From NCBI GenBank assembly GCA_020746835.1, contig JAGPNK010000002.1, positions 3,458,093-3,522,092 on the forward strand: a stretch of 64,000 nucleotides of DNA. The letters are read 5' to 3'. Origin of the DNA: Stachybotrys elegans (lineage: Eukaryota > Ascomycota > Sordariomycetes > Hypocreales > Stachybotryaceae). This document shows positions 10,501-22,317 of this stretch, piece after piece; the first letter of the stretch is position 1; each line of letters begins with the position of its first letter. The notes beneath the pieces were generated by a model. The model did not search any database. It worked only from the letters and a program-made list of their open reading frames with translations, and had not been told where the DNA came from. A program made the position numbers and the translations under genes.

Positions 10501-13500
10501 CGAATCGCTCAACACCTCGGGCTGGGCCTACAAGCCTCTGGCAAAGATGTCGAATCCGGTTCTTCGGGTGAAAGATGTATAGAGATGTGTTGTATGACGG
10601 GTGGCGCGCCAGGTATTCCCGTTGAGCCCTCCGTCGAGCTGACGCGGCATCGACGACCTGTCGAGCCATCTGTCGAGGATCAAGGGTATCGTTTGGTCCA
10701 TCGAATCGGATATTGGAGTAGAATGGGTTGGGGTTGCTCTTGAACTTGCTCACCAACTTCCCCCAGACGTTTGAGAGAGATCCAGGCTTAACGTCACCCA
10801 GCAAGAACGTACCGTGTCGGTTTGTACCGACATGCTGCAACTCTTGTTTGCGAGCATGATCCAGATGGTCGTCCAAGAAATCGCGCACCACGGCATCCTT
10901 GAGAAGCATCTCCATCATGGCAGGGCCGTAATCCAAAGGGTCTCTCCTACGTCGAGCACGCCCAAGGCTAAAGATGGTGAACAGTGACAGGTTGCTTGAT
11001 GCGTGTGTGCCCAGCTCCTTCTTCTGAAGAAACGCCTTCACTTGCTCCAGTCGTTTCTCGTCTTCTGAAACATCGAAATTCTCTTGGATGACAGCAATGA
11101 ACATGTTCATCAGAATGAAGAAAGAGAGGATGAACCAGCCGATCAAGAAGACGGCACCGATCCAGGAGGTACCGTAGGGTGTCAGGTATCCCGTGACGCC
11201 GTAGAGGACCGATGTCCAGTTCTCGCTGGTAAGTACTTGGTATATGCCGACGAAAGAGTTCCACAGAGAATAGAAAGACACCTGGTTGAAGTCGCCGTCA
11301 TCATGAATTGGAATATCGCCCCTGAATAGCTGGCTGGCAAAAATTGCCACAAAGAAAGTCATCAGCACCACAAATAGCATTTGGTTGGCAATACCAGCCG
11401 CGTTTCCAAGAACCAGCAAGATAAGCGTTCTTGTTACAGGAATCGCCAGGACAACTCGATAGACTCGGAGAATTTGGAACACTGTGAGCCAGTCATAGGC
11501 CCTCGTACCCCGGATACCGGGTATCAGGATGATGGAAGTGATTACTGCCAAGGCCAAGTCAAAAATGTTTTTCCAGCTTTGCCCAAAGTCACGCCAACCG
11601 ATGGCTATGCGAATCAGGATTTCGATATCCAGGATGAAAGTCACGATCATCTCTGCGAGATCGATGATATGCTCTCTGTTATCGGACATGGTTGCGCTGC
11701 GGAAGGCTTGGGAGATCAGGCCAAAGGTGATGATCAGAACCCAGAGAGATTGGCTATGCTCATATAGCCTGCGCAGTGAGGAAGTTTGTCTCACGGATGG
11801 ATCTTGTGGTAGTTGAATGGGAGGCTCTGATCCTGATGTAAACGCGCTGGACTTGCTTTCCTCTCGGATAACCTGAAATGAAGAAGTGATGACGGCAATC
11901 AGCAAATTGGTGAGCCACAGTGTCATAATCATGATGCCTGCACCAAAGAAGAGTGCTGACTGAGTGTAATCTGAAGCCATGGTGGCATACATGATATCAG
12001 AGAAGGTATTTGCGCTCATGATGACAAAAACGAGTTCCAGAGAATTGAGTATGTTGTCGAAATTGACGGTTCCGTTCTGCGGGTTGTCCTGCTCCAGGCA
12101 AATGGATCCTCGTGGGCAGATGTAGCCCTTGGGGTCGCTTGTCCCGTTGACGATGTCAGCTAAGGAGGAACCGTTGAGACGAACCCAGGGTAACGGAGTG
12201 CCGGTATCGACATCTTTGTAGCCGCCGCAAAAGTCCTCCTCTCTGGTGAACGCTGCCGATAAGTTGTTTGGGTTCGATGGGTCTCGCCATACACATGTAC
12301 GGGCAAGACTGGATCGGAAGCTTTGCGCCCCAATGAGTGCAAAGACGATCCAGAAAAAACCGATGAGAAAGGCGACCCGAGCAAGGAGGGGCGCTGCCTT
12401 CTTGAGACTTCGTAGAATAATGGCAGTGCCATGGGTGAGGGCAAGAAGCTTGAGAATGCGGAGGCAGCTCAGCATCTTGAACACGTAAATCCGGTATTCG
12501 TGTTCTATGCCTGTAATTCCCAGCACGAAGCTGATCCAAAATGACAATACGGCCACAAAATCAAGTCGATTGAATGAATGGCGTAAGAAGGCGCGACGGG
12601 CAAGCTGGAAACGCTGTTGTTCCTTGAATGTCTGTGGCACAGATTGTTGGCCTTGCATGAGTGTTGTGAAGGAACGAGCAAGGGCGCCTGGCTCGGGCTC
12701 GGCTTGCCGATTACCCCTGACCGACTTGTGTCGCTCCGGTTGGAACAGAACTTGATACTGGTCGGCGATGGCAGCTCGAAACCCCTTTTTCCGGTCAATG
12801 GTGCTGTAGTCGGCGGCGTTCAGCAAGAAACCAGAAACAATGACCCGGGCCACAAGTTCCAGAGTGAAAACGATAAAGAGTCCAAGCATAGCCCAGTCCA
12901 TAGCCTGTTCGCCCCATCGCTCTGGGCGCCCATGTCCATTGGAGAAGACGCTTGGGGAGGCTTCGACAGCCAAAAGTATAGTTTGCAAGACAATGAGGCA
13001 AAGAATGAATGGTTCGGTGTACGGGTTGAGCAGGACCTCGCAAAGCCATAGGCGAACCTTGTTGGTGGGTGAGAGTATTCCCAGAGTCTTCCCCTTCAGA
13101 GGATTTGGAGCTGGTCTTCGGAATGGCGACAAGGGACGTCTTTCTTCTTCAAAATCGTTTTGGTCTTGAGCCTTTTCAGCCGTCGGCACTCCAAAAGGAC
13201 CATCGTTAGAGTCGGTCAAGGTTGAGTGAATAGTATCGCGGAGGTGGTCCCGATCAGTGTCATGAGGCGAGCGAGAACGATGACGCGACTTCCTGTGATC
13301 TGCTATCTCGCCCTCGCCGCTAATGTTAACCACGCGCTGTGACATGGCCCGAACAATTGATCCAGCCAATTGCAGGGCCCCTGACGTTCCGGCAGCATAT
13401 GATGCGCGGTTCGGAGACAAGGTTTCTCGATAGCTGCGGCGTATGGATCCATGCGCCGACTCGAGATCGTGTCCAAGATACCCAGCCCCTCGCCCTCTCG

Positions 13501-14017
13501 AAGTTTCGTTATCAACATCTGACACCGTTTGGAAGCTAAAACGAGCATGTGATTCCTGATTCCCGGGCGTGAGTGCTCCAGATATTGGCTGGGCTTTGAC
13601 TGTGAGAGGCACTCTATCCGAGTCATCGTCTCCTAAGCCCGGCGTCTCGTCGACATATGGCGGCAGGTACGCAGAACCCGGGTCGAACTGGGTAAAAGAG
13701 CTGGTCGAAGTTCGTGAAGGGTAGGCCTCGGGTTGATATATGTCTGGGGGCAACGCTGCTTGAAAGGCCATAGGGTCTATCGCAGACGAGGGCGAGTTCC
13801 CAGCGCTGGTTTGATAAGATGAGTCCCAGTACGAAGAGATCCCAGGCTGTCCAAAAGAGGTTTGTGCGGCGCCTAGGGGGGCCAGATAGGACCGTCCTAT
13901 GCCCCCATCGCGCTCGTGTTCCTCGGGGGCGCCATGTTCGGAAGCCGTCGACAGATTTTGCAGAACTATCGAGGGCCGTCGTCGATCAGGGCCGTTCTCC
14001 TGTGGCTCCGACGCCAT
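7505..14017 (-). CDS. CCH1: High-affinity plasma-membrane calcium channel, alpha subunit
   Basis: Cch1 is the pore of the fungal high-affinity Ca2+ influx system, working with Mid1 at the plasma membrane under ER, pheromone or alkaline stress. Exons read as 14017-10049, 9997-8232, 8174-8085 and 8030-7505 (introns 51, 57 and 54 nt), giving 2116 residues. After a disordered N-terminus of about 315 residues come four six-TM ion-transport repeats. Filter-region residues are ANTFSD (about 668), TSENWTS (about 931), SQEGWAD (about 1405) and FGEGWNA (about 1695), so the selectivity ring is N-E-E-E. The S4 segments of repeats I-III carry spaced Arg (LRILKLL, LRVYRVV, LRALRLL); that of repeat IV is charge-poor. 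An EF-hand-like segment (FKEAWRTVDPEGTGYIQKEAF, about 1785) follows repeat IV. The exon-3/4 reading EEFLKRRARLQRVEDEV continues the family's conserved tail. The gene is transcribed divergently from the PHD-finger gene. Confidence 0.95.
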
Positions 14018-15260
14018 TGGCGCGGGACGAGCACCAACGACAGCAGGTTGGGGCTCGAATTGCTATCAGGACAAACGTAGCATCACGGTCTCGAATACGG
14101 TGTCGTTTCGAACGTTGGAGCGTGCGCGTCGGGTAGAGTTCGTAGGATCGGAAAGTGCAGTGAGCTTCCAGGAGCTTGATAGGTTCTGGATCGCGGTATC
14201 AATTATCGAAAGAGAGTTGTAGTGTTCCGAAGAGATAGGTATGTACGGGCTGCACAAGAGAGACTGAGGGTCTGACAATGGTGAGAACCGATTGACAGTA
14301 AATTGACCCCTTGTTGTACTGTGCGGTACAGTATGGGTACTGGCCATGGGGTACGAATAGGTCCCTAGTACTATAACCCGGCCCCCTAAAAGCCGTAGAT
14401 GACCCTGTAGCGTCGTACTCGGTACCTGGTTGGGGCTGAGCCTGGCAGGGGTCTGTACAGTGCGCTTATCTGACACGCCGCTACCACGCCAATGATGCCT
14501 GGCAGACTGGCAAATAGGAGTGGAGGTGATAGAATCCTGGGACGAAGTACGGAGTCTGATAATCTGAATCGATTCATCAGTTGATCGCAAGCCACCTTGC
14601 AGTACGCATGCACGTACCGATGTAGATTTTGCAGGGAAGCACTGATGAGTTCTTAGTACCTTCGTCGTTGAGAACAGATATTGACGAAGCGTCATTCCTA
14701 GGGGCTTGCACTATGTGGCTCCCAAATGTAACAATATTCCCCAGCACTTCGTATCAAGCTAGGCACGTCGATGACCAAAGTTTTGATGGTGACTATTCTG
14801 TACTCAAAAATATGTACGAGAGGATCGGTAGAGTGGAGTTGTCGGCGCAGTAGCAAAGATACGGCTCCCGAAGTGGATGGACGCTTCATACCGAATGAGG
14901 AAAAGCACGATGAATGACGTTACGCACCCTAGCTGGATTACCTGTAAGGGAGAGCGAACCATCCCTGTGCATGTATAGAAAACCTGCTGATAGGGCGCAC
15001 AGTACTCGTATTGGCCCCGAAACTGAGGCATCTCGCAAGGTAGTTCCAGATAAAGCATCAGTATTCAATACTTCACATTCTCCGGCCGCCCCGTTCGCGC
15101 GCCACCAGACGCGATTCAAACCCCTTGCAGCTTTTTCCACGCGCCGCATATCGTATCGAGCTTCATATTATCCTCTGTCGCGATCCCGAGTATCACACAA
15201 TAGCTGGGAAGAGGCGCAGATTGGACGACAATACCGAAAGTGCTTTCTCCTACGGCCGAT
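14018..15260. other. Divergent promoter region, CCH1 / PHD-finger gene
   Basis: This stretch of 1.24 kb lies between the two divergent start codons. No gene is recognised in it. It should contain both promoters and 5' leaders. Confidence 0.55.
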
Positions 15261-17586
15261 ATGCCATCGCGAAAGCGCTCACTGCCCGCCGCGCCCGCTG
15301 CGGAGGCAGTCGTCGAATCCCCGACATCGCCCCTCTTACATCGCCTCCGTAACATGTGGCATTTTGCAAATCTCTCGCAGTGGATATATCTGTTTGGCAA
15401 GGCCGCCAATATCGACGAGTCTCTTGACATCGAGGTAAGATACGGTGTGCCTTCCCGTGGCACTATCAGCAGAATGCTTACCTATCGACGTAGGAACTCG
15501 AGACGGAATGTTTGAAGCCCAATTCGCCAGTCCTAGATGACATCGCCTTGGCTCTGATGAAGCTTATATCATCACGCAAAGGATTAACGTGCGCAAATTC
15601 GCCTACTGTCCAAGATTTCCAATTTCAAAAGAGCTGTCATACTGACAGTCAGATCGACCACAGTCATGCCATCCTCGACGACCAAATGCGCAAGCAATAT
15701 CTCCTTCATGCCCCTGATCGGAATCCTTTTGGTGATGAGGAGACACCAGTAAGGTTTTCGGACCTCGATGTGCTGGCCAAGGTACTTGAAGCGAACCCGA
15801 TCTCGTCTTTCTCGCCGTGTTCCTCACTCTAAACCTGCGTCAGATACGAATACTACAACAATTGACACAGTGGACCATGGTTCACCCCGAACGATTGCGA
15901 AGCAAATTGGAGGAACAGAGGGACATTGACCAGACTACCTGGGTTAGTCAGTCCATATCTCGTGTGAATACTATTCGCTAACACGAAACAGCGGATTGAG
16001 CCATATGGCTGGGACAGCGACGATCGGACATATTTTGTTCTTGATGACAACAGAGTGTATCGACTCACCGAAGCCCCCCCAGCCCAACCACAGCCGCGAC
16101 CGAAGAAATCGTCCCGCAGCGCACGTCGATCGAGCAAGCGGCGCAGAACAACAGACACGGGTGATCATCTGGCGATGGACCAGGCTGATGGTACAGGAGT
16201 TGAGGACGGGGATGCCGGCGACGGCTTGGGGGGATGACTTGGGAATGTCTCGCAGTAACCCTCCAAGATGTCCAGCTCCTCCTGCAAAGCTTTGAGAAGA
16301 CGCGCGACGAAAACGAAAAGGTCCTGCGAAAACAATTAGCAGACCACCTCATGCCGATTTTGGAGAAGCAGGAAGAGTCCCGGAAACGAAAGGAGCTTCA
16401 GCGGGAACGGGAACTTCTCAACTTGGTTAAGATGGCCAATGCCAAACGGTCGACGCGTATCGCAGGAAAGGCCGAACGCCAAAGACAAGAGGAAATTGCC
16501 AGGGAAGAAGAACAGAAGCTGAGAGAAGAGGAGGCCTTGAGGCGACGCGAAGAACGAAACCGGCTCAAGGTTGAACACGAGCGGGAGATCAGGATGGCCT
16601 CGAGAGATCAACGCCTAAAGGAGCGTGAGGCCCGTCGTCTACAACACGAGGATGAGTTGGCACAGCTTTCCGAGGATAGTAAAGGAGCCGGGGCTGGCCC
16701 TGGCCGTATTTCAGAACGGCGTCGCCTGGCGGAAATCGAGAGGAATAAGCAAGCTCTCAAAGACCTAGAGCAAGATGAGGAGGACTGGGTGTTTGACTGC
16801 ATCTGCGGCCTCCACGGTCAAGTAGATGACGGTTCACACAGCGTCGCCTGTGAAAGATGCAATGTTTGGCAGCACAGCAAGTGCTTAGGCATCAAAGAGG
16901 AGGAGGCAGAACGACCAGAGTTCCGTTTCGTCTGTGCAGCCTGCCGCCATCACGAGGACGAAGCGAAGCTCAAACCAAAAACAACTATTAAACTGAAAGT
17001 GAATCCAGTTGGTGATTCAGGTCACGAAAAAGAAGATGGCTCGCCAGGGCGCCGCGACCCAACTTCGTCACTGGTGGTTGAGATTCCTGCGAAAACATCA
17101 TCGACGGCCATCCTCACAGCCTCCGGGCATGGTGTTATTAGCAGCACCGGCGATGCAGGAGGGTCTGACCGGCTAGTCGGCACCACAAGCGAGTTGTCGA
17201 CAGGAATGTCTCGTTCGAACGATCATGAGCCTGAGTTGGGACCAGCGACTACGAGGCAGACTCACGAGCCAGTCATCCAAGCGGCTCTCACGCCTGCTCG
17301 TCAGGACCAAAACGGAAACCTCGTCTTCAAATCGCCACTGGACACGAAACACATCCCTCGACTGGATGATGCTGTGTACTCGCACAAGAAGGCACAGCTT
17401 AATCAGGACCTGCAGAATGGCATATTGTCATCTCCCGCAGGCATTTCGCCCATCAAGCATTCTCCTCCTCCTCGCACTCCTATCGAAGCCCCCAATAGCA
17501 GCAAACACACCTTGGGATCCGCGATCCTGCCTCCAGTAGCCACTCTGTCCCCATCGGCTCGCCAGCCTATACTCACACCCCCATAA
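15261..17586 (+). CDS. DDT/WHIM-like and PHD-finger chromatin protein (frame broken at a G6 run)
   Basis: This is a likely nuclear chromatin factor, perhaps an ISWI-type remodeller accessory subunit similar in layout to RSF1/CECR2. Exons: 15261-15434, 15494-15588, 15664-15781, 15844-15942 and 15992-17586. Residues 1-160 hold a DDT-like region (LRNMWHFANLSQWIYLF, ALALMKLISSRKGLT, RNPFGDEETPVRFSDLD, LTQWTMVHPERLRSKLEE). A WHIM-like block follows (RIEPYGWDSDDRTYFVLDD). Then come a long charged coiled coil (about 256-430) and one PHD finger (about 430-482: CICG, CERC, VWQHSKC, FVCAAC). The tail is disordered. Exon 5 is open to a TGA directly after GLGG, while the conserved-looking MTWECLAVTL continues one frame over. 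One more G in the run 16228-16233 joins them (693 aa). A 44-nt intron (GTGATC to TTGAG) would also restore frame but yields an implausible Arg-rich joint. Confidence 0.8.
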
Positions 17587-18930
17587 AACCATCAGAGACG
17601 TGGCGCAGCATTGGTGTGCAGAAGCACTGAAATTGACCCGGATGATGCCTACCAATATCTTGTTCCGAAAAGGGGGCGGCCCTGCACGAAATGCGCTCTT
17701 GTTCAATGGACCAGCCCCTTGGTGCTGCATTGCAGGATGACACACTTCGCGATATTACATGCCTATTTCCTAGGCACTCTTGCACACATTGTCCAACAGG
17801 CAGGCTTTTCATGTTTCGATAATACTCTTCAGACTTTGGCAAGGGGGTTTGACGCCTGGTATACTTTCAGGCTACCCTGCTTTCATATACGTAGACAATA
17901 CAGCCAAAGCACGCGTTCTTATGTATCGCAGCTTCTATCATTCCTTGGCAGATGAAGGATCACCCACGCTTGAGACGTCATCCGACTACAGAGAATAAAC
18001 CACACCAAGACCCCATTCAGAAGAGAGAGCACGTCCTCGGAGATCCTCGGTTTCGCCAAGAGTTGCTATTTCTGACTGAGGTACAAAGAGTGGTCGCTCT
18101 CAGCGACGGCATATGAAACCAGAGTTGCTGAGAAGGTATCTCGTGGCTCCAGTGCTCGGCCAAGGCCTCTGGTGTTTCCGGGTGCTGCAGCCGATGAACT
18201 GAGGTCATTGATGATATAATTAAGACCACGTGGGAGTCTCTGTTCTTGACGTGCTGCCTGGAATGCGTCGTAGGCCACGGTGGACAAAGCATCAAATCAG
18301 GAGTCGTGAAAGAACAATACCCGACACACCAGCATTCCATTCACTCGCGGGCAGACAAAATAAGCACGCGCTAGGGGCACACTGAATTCTGAAAAGGCTC
18401 TAGATCTGGGAACCCCTTGTTTCAATGCTGGATGCTGGGCTAGGAAAGAGCCGCCATATGGCACCTGCGAAGCTCTTGCCCATTGACTTGTGACCGCGTC
18501 CCCAAGGCTGGCCTTTCTAGAAGGGAGAATCTGGGCAGAAGCAGCTCTCATGACCGGGTGGACAGCGCTTCCCGTCCCAGGGACAGTTGCTGCCCGTGTA
18601 TTGTGTAGTGGTACTGGAGACCAGAGCTGCATGCCTTGTTCTGGCGTCTGCTCGCAACAGATAAAGGTCTGTATGTTAGACAAAGAACACGTTCTTCACA
18701 CAGGAGCTGGCCGTACCTTTAAGATCCCGGGTTTGGTTCCGTCGATCCAAGCGAATGATTCGGTAACATTGGTTGAAATAGTGAAAACACACAATCTTCC
18801 CAGAATCCGGTGCATGATCCAGACAACCAAGAATCGCCTGCCTCTGTCGAATTTGGCTTTTCTTTTCTTTCATATTTGCTTGCTGACCAGATAGCATCTG
18901 GCAGCCCCCAAGTGGCAGAGTCTTTACGAT
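17587..18930. other. Intergenic upstream of HMG-box gene
   Basis: This is 1.3 kb with no supportable gene. Open frames of 100-135 codons on both strands start at non-ATG codons or overlap one another. It should hold the PHD-gene terminator and the HMG-gene promoter and leader. Confidence 0.5.
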
Positions 18931-20438
18931 ATGGCGCATCTCCCTCTGTCCCCGTCGACGCCTACCTTTTCGAAGGTCCCCTATACAGAAATGTCCCTGG
19001 GAATAGATCCTGCTGCTATATATTCTGGTCAGGAATTTGCAGGTTACCCATTTGGCCAGCGGCAAACGCCTCCAGCGGATTACCCTCATGTAAGTTGTTG
19101 ATCATTTTCCATCGGCAACATGAAGGCGCCGACACCTGGCACAAAAGATATCAGGATTCTGTCATCCATCAGGTGTGATCCCGATACTGGCTGGCAGAGT
19201 TCATGAAAGCTTCGCAATAATCATGTACAGAGATGGCTAACTTCCTCGCAGTTCCCTGGTCGCTTCTTTCCCGGGGAGTATGAAGCGGCTTTACACCTTG
19301 GGGCCCGTCTTCCCACAAGCAATGGGTATCGCGAGGCATCGCGCCCCCCCGGAGAGTAAGGGGGGCACGGGTGACCAAGCATAATGAGGGGAAGAAGGAG
19401 AAGAAGCCGGTGAAGAAACCAGTGAGGCAGAAGAAGACACCACCGAAGGAGAATAAGAAGCCCGCAGAAAGTCCCGCAGAAAAGCTTAAAAGGATGGAGG
19501 CAACGTTAGCGAAGGAAAGCATCTTCGTTCCACACCCTCTCACAGTGGTAGCAGTTGAGAAGGCCACCGTACCTGTGTTCGATGTCAACAAGTATGTCCG
19601 CCGGCCCGCTGAAGAGCGGCATCTTGAGGTTCAAGAGGGCAAGAAGGTCAAGCGGCCACTGAATGCCTTCTTGCTTTACCGAAAAACATATCAGCATGTT
19701 GCCCACTCACTATGTGAGAAGAAGAATCATCAGCATATTTCGATAATTTGTGCGGTGAGCTGGAGAAAAGAGTCTCCTGAGACACTGGCTATGTTCAAGG
19801 GATTGGCTGAAATCGATTCGCAGAAACATCTGGAGGCGTATCCGGGTTACAGGTATGCGCCAAGGAAGAACGACGGTTCCCGAGATACGGACTGCGAGGA
19901 TGACGAAATGGATGTGGATGATGGGGACACGAGACATGTTCCAGCAATGGAGAGCACACCCCTACATCCTGCGGATATGATGCCGTTGTACGACTCATCA
20001 GTGGACAATGCCTATTTGACCTCGGCAATAGGTCCGGGTGACTTCCCTTTAATGTCTCAGCCTCCTGGAGCATACTACCCTTGTTATTACGAAAACGGTC
20101 CCCTGGTGTACGAGCAGCCGTCGGGTTCTATTCCTCGAACCGCTGGCTGTCCGACAATCTCCTACCCAGAGCCGCCGGTAGAGAGCAGCACGGGACCAAT
20201 GACATCTGGTTTTGACCCATGTCTGTACTCAGCATGGGCCGGCGATGCTGGAAGCCAGGCAAACAATGATTTGCAGGCCAGTCACCAAATGCAGGGAGTA
20301 GTCCCTAGTTGGAGTATCCTGAGCTCCTACAGCGAACTCGGCTCTCAGACTAACCACTGGCTTGGGGATTCCCAGCAATGGGATCAAAAACCTCTCACCG
20401 ATACAGTCTCGGTAGCAGAGTTTCTCTACCAATGTTGA
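18931..20438 (+). CDS. HMG-box transcription factor (frame broken at a C7 run)
   Basis: This is a sequence-specific HMG-box regulator of the MATA/SOX class, in which fungal sexual regulators such as Ste11 and the mating-type HMG proteins fall. Exon 1 is 18931-19089 (53 codons, ends ...ADYPH). Exon 2 runs 19252-20438 after a 162-nt intron. Exon 2 starts FPGRFFPGEYEAALHLGARL and reaches a TAA at 19357-19359. The downstream reading frame is one base off and carries a Lys-rich segment, then the HMG box (about residues 185-255: VKRPLNAFLLYRKTYQHVAH, NHQHISIICAVSWRKE, HLEAYPGYRYAPRK). An acidic patch and a long Pro/Ser/Tyr-rich C-terminus resemble an activation domain. Adding one C to the run 19344-19350 gives 448 residues. 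It is not next to recognisable MAT-locus flanking genes, so I do not call it a mating-type gene. An upstream in-frame TAG at 18892-18894 fixes the start. Confidence 0.75.
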
Positions 20439-21031
20439 GCATATGTTGACGTCTTGCTTTGTCTATGGAGTTTGGATGCTCTTCTTCATTAAGGAAGCGG
20501 TACGTCGACTGAGTATTGTGCACCCTGGGATGATTATCATGTTGGTGCATGGCTCGAGTTTGGAATTGGCTAGGCTGGATTGTTGGTCCTTACATTGTTT
20601 CCGGGATTGCGAGATAATCATGGATCCTTGATACGTCAAGGTTATAGACAACATTCATCAAGATGTAGAGTTTCGTGTTATTCTGTCGCCTCTTCAGCTA
20701 TATGGCAAGGCTGACCACAGTAACTCGAGTCCAAGGACCTCACACGCCAAAGGTCACTTGTTTATACTTTTTTATTTTCATCAAATCAACATTTTGTGGC
20801 GAATCTCTACCTCGTCCATAGCGCAATGCTCTAGGGTAGTCCACAATGGATGTGCGATCACCAACCTTAGTCATCCACCTACGTACGTACTAAGTATGTA
20901 GCTCACCTTATGCCATCTTCTGAAGCTTGAGTACAGCATCTTACGACCTCGAGGCAACACTCTGCACGAGGACGGCCATACCGGAACAACAACACCACAC
21001 CACCGAATCCTAAACCCGACCACCCCACCAA
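20439..21031. other. Intergenic, HMG gene to EMC5
   Basis: No gene is seen. Palindrome-rich TACGTACGTA lies near 20881-20890. It should contain the HMG-gene terminator and EMC5 promoter. Confidence 0.5.
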
Positions 21032-21496
21032 ATGGCGTGGGTATCTCGCTCTATAACCGTCGCAGGCCTCATCCTGCTCGCCCATGCGTAACACCCTCCG
21101 AATATCACACTTGGGGTTCCATTGCTGATCAGTAAAAGCTGCTACTCTGCCCAAGAGCATGCCGTCACCGCATCATTGACGAAGCAGCACTCGCCGCTAC
21201 ACCAGCAGTCCGAAAATTCCCTGCCAACCGACATTTACCTAGAAACGCTTGTGGCGACGTTTGTTGTCAGCCTTGGACTGGTTCTCGGAACACCCAAGCT
21301 TCGACCAATTCGATGGAATACGTGGGCTGGGAAGATTGAGCGCGAAGGAGAGGCCGGATTCCTCGATTCGAGTGGTGAGGTAGAGAAGGATTTTCGAGGG
21401 AACCCATTTGCTTCCCTGGAGTCGCGACGAGGATTTTTGGACATTCGCAAGCAGCGCCGCGAGTTCACCGAATGGGCCAAGGGTAACGAGAAATGA
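21032..21496 (+). CDS. EMC5: ER membrane protein complex subunit 5 (EMC5/MMGT family)
   Basis: Emc5 is a core subunit of the ER membrane complex, the insertase for tail-anchored and multi-pass membrane proteins; animal homologues are named membrane magnesium transporters. Two exons, 21032-21087 and 21139-21496 (51-nt intron), give 137 residues. TM1 is near the N-terminus (SITVAGLILLAHA). A luminal loop follows, then TM2 (IYLETLVATFVVSLGLVLG) and the family's signature after it (PKLRPIRWNTWAGKIEREGE). The C-terminus holds NPFASLESRRGFLDIRKQR. The short first exon encodes only 18 full codons but is needed for TM1. MSH5 follows on the same strand after 0.8 kb. Confidence 0.9.
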
Positions 21497-22317
21497 AGCC
21501 ATCATGTACTTGCCATGAAGCACCAATAAAAATGGCGATTCCGAGACATTTCTTTCAGATGATATGCGGTGCTCAATCGACATGTGGATGGAATTGCTAA
21601 CGAAAGGGTACTAACCTGGAATTGGGCCAAAAGGAGCGCAAAGAAAGAAAGAAATTAAAACAAAATGACACTGCACGAACCGCTGGGGGCCATCGCCACG
21701 CCCAGGATGACCTTGGACCGGGTCGCTGATGGATCTCATGGGGATGTCATGCAAAGCTGACCGGGAATCAATCCAAGGATGAATGCGGTCCCTACTTGAG
21801 AACGCGTGGGCTGGGACGACGCCCCGGTAACTGGGAATCTCGCAATACATGGCCGTAATGCAATGCCTTCTTTGGTCATTGACTATTTGAATCGTCTCTT
21901 CAAGGAATGTGCTTGGCGCATGAACCCTGGCTCATTATATTTATCTTTTCAAGTCAGTGACGTGTCATCTGAAAGTTTTCATGTACTACTGATAGACCAC
22001 TGACTGATCTAAGGCATTTTATTGTCAAGGCTACCTACCTGTAAGGAGGTAGTAGTCCTGGACAGGTACTCATACCCCGCCAATGTGCAGTGTGGTCGAG
22101 CCCCTTTCCCCCTTGATCGAAACCCAATAATGGAAGCCACAAGGCGCCGTGGGAAAGCAGGTGCGCTCAGTCAACCGCTGACATGTGGAGGAAGGCGCAT
22201 TCCTCAATGACAGCCAATTCCTAGAGAGACACCAAAGTGTGATTATGCTCAGAGCTCCTCATCTCCAGCTCAGGTGTTAGGATCACAGGATTATCGACCC
22301 TCAGCTCACTTCCCGCC
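21497..22317. other. Intergenic, EMC5 to MSH5
   Basis: No gene is seen. It should hold the EMC5 terminator and the MSH5 promoter. Confidence 0.5.

Noticed and set aside
16160..16203. 44-nt intron as the explanation of the frame break in the PHD-finger gene
   Set aside because: It keeps frame but is slightly shorter than any other intron read in this window and gives an unlikely Arg-rich joint; a missing G in the homopolymer is simpler. Kept as an alternative.
18490..18894. 134-codon open frame before the HMG gene
   Set aside because: Starts at GTG, shows no conserved features, and is not in the HMG-gene frame.
19326..19360. 29- or 35-nt introns to explain the HMG-gene break
   Set aside because: Both would restore frame but are shorter than any credible intron in this window (45 nt or more).
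18931..20438. HMG gene as the mating-type locus (MAT1-2-1 or MAT1-1-3)
   Set aside because: No usual MAT-flanking genes (APN2, SLA2, COX13) are present. SLA1 in this window is a different gene from SLA2.
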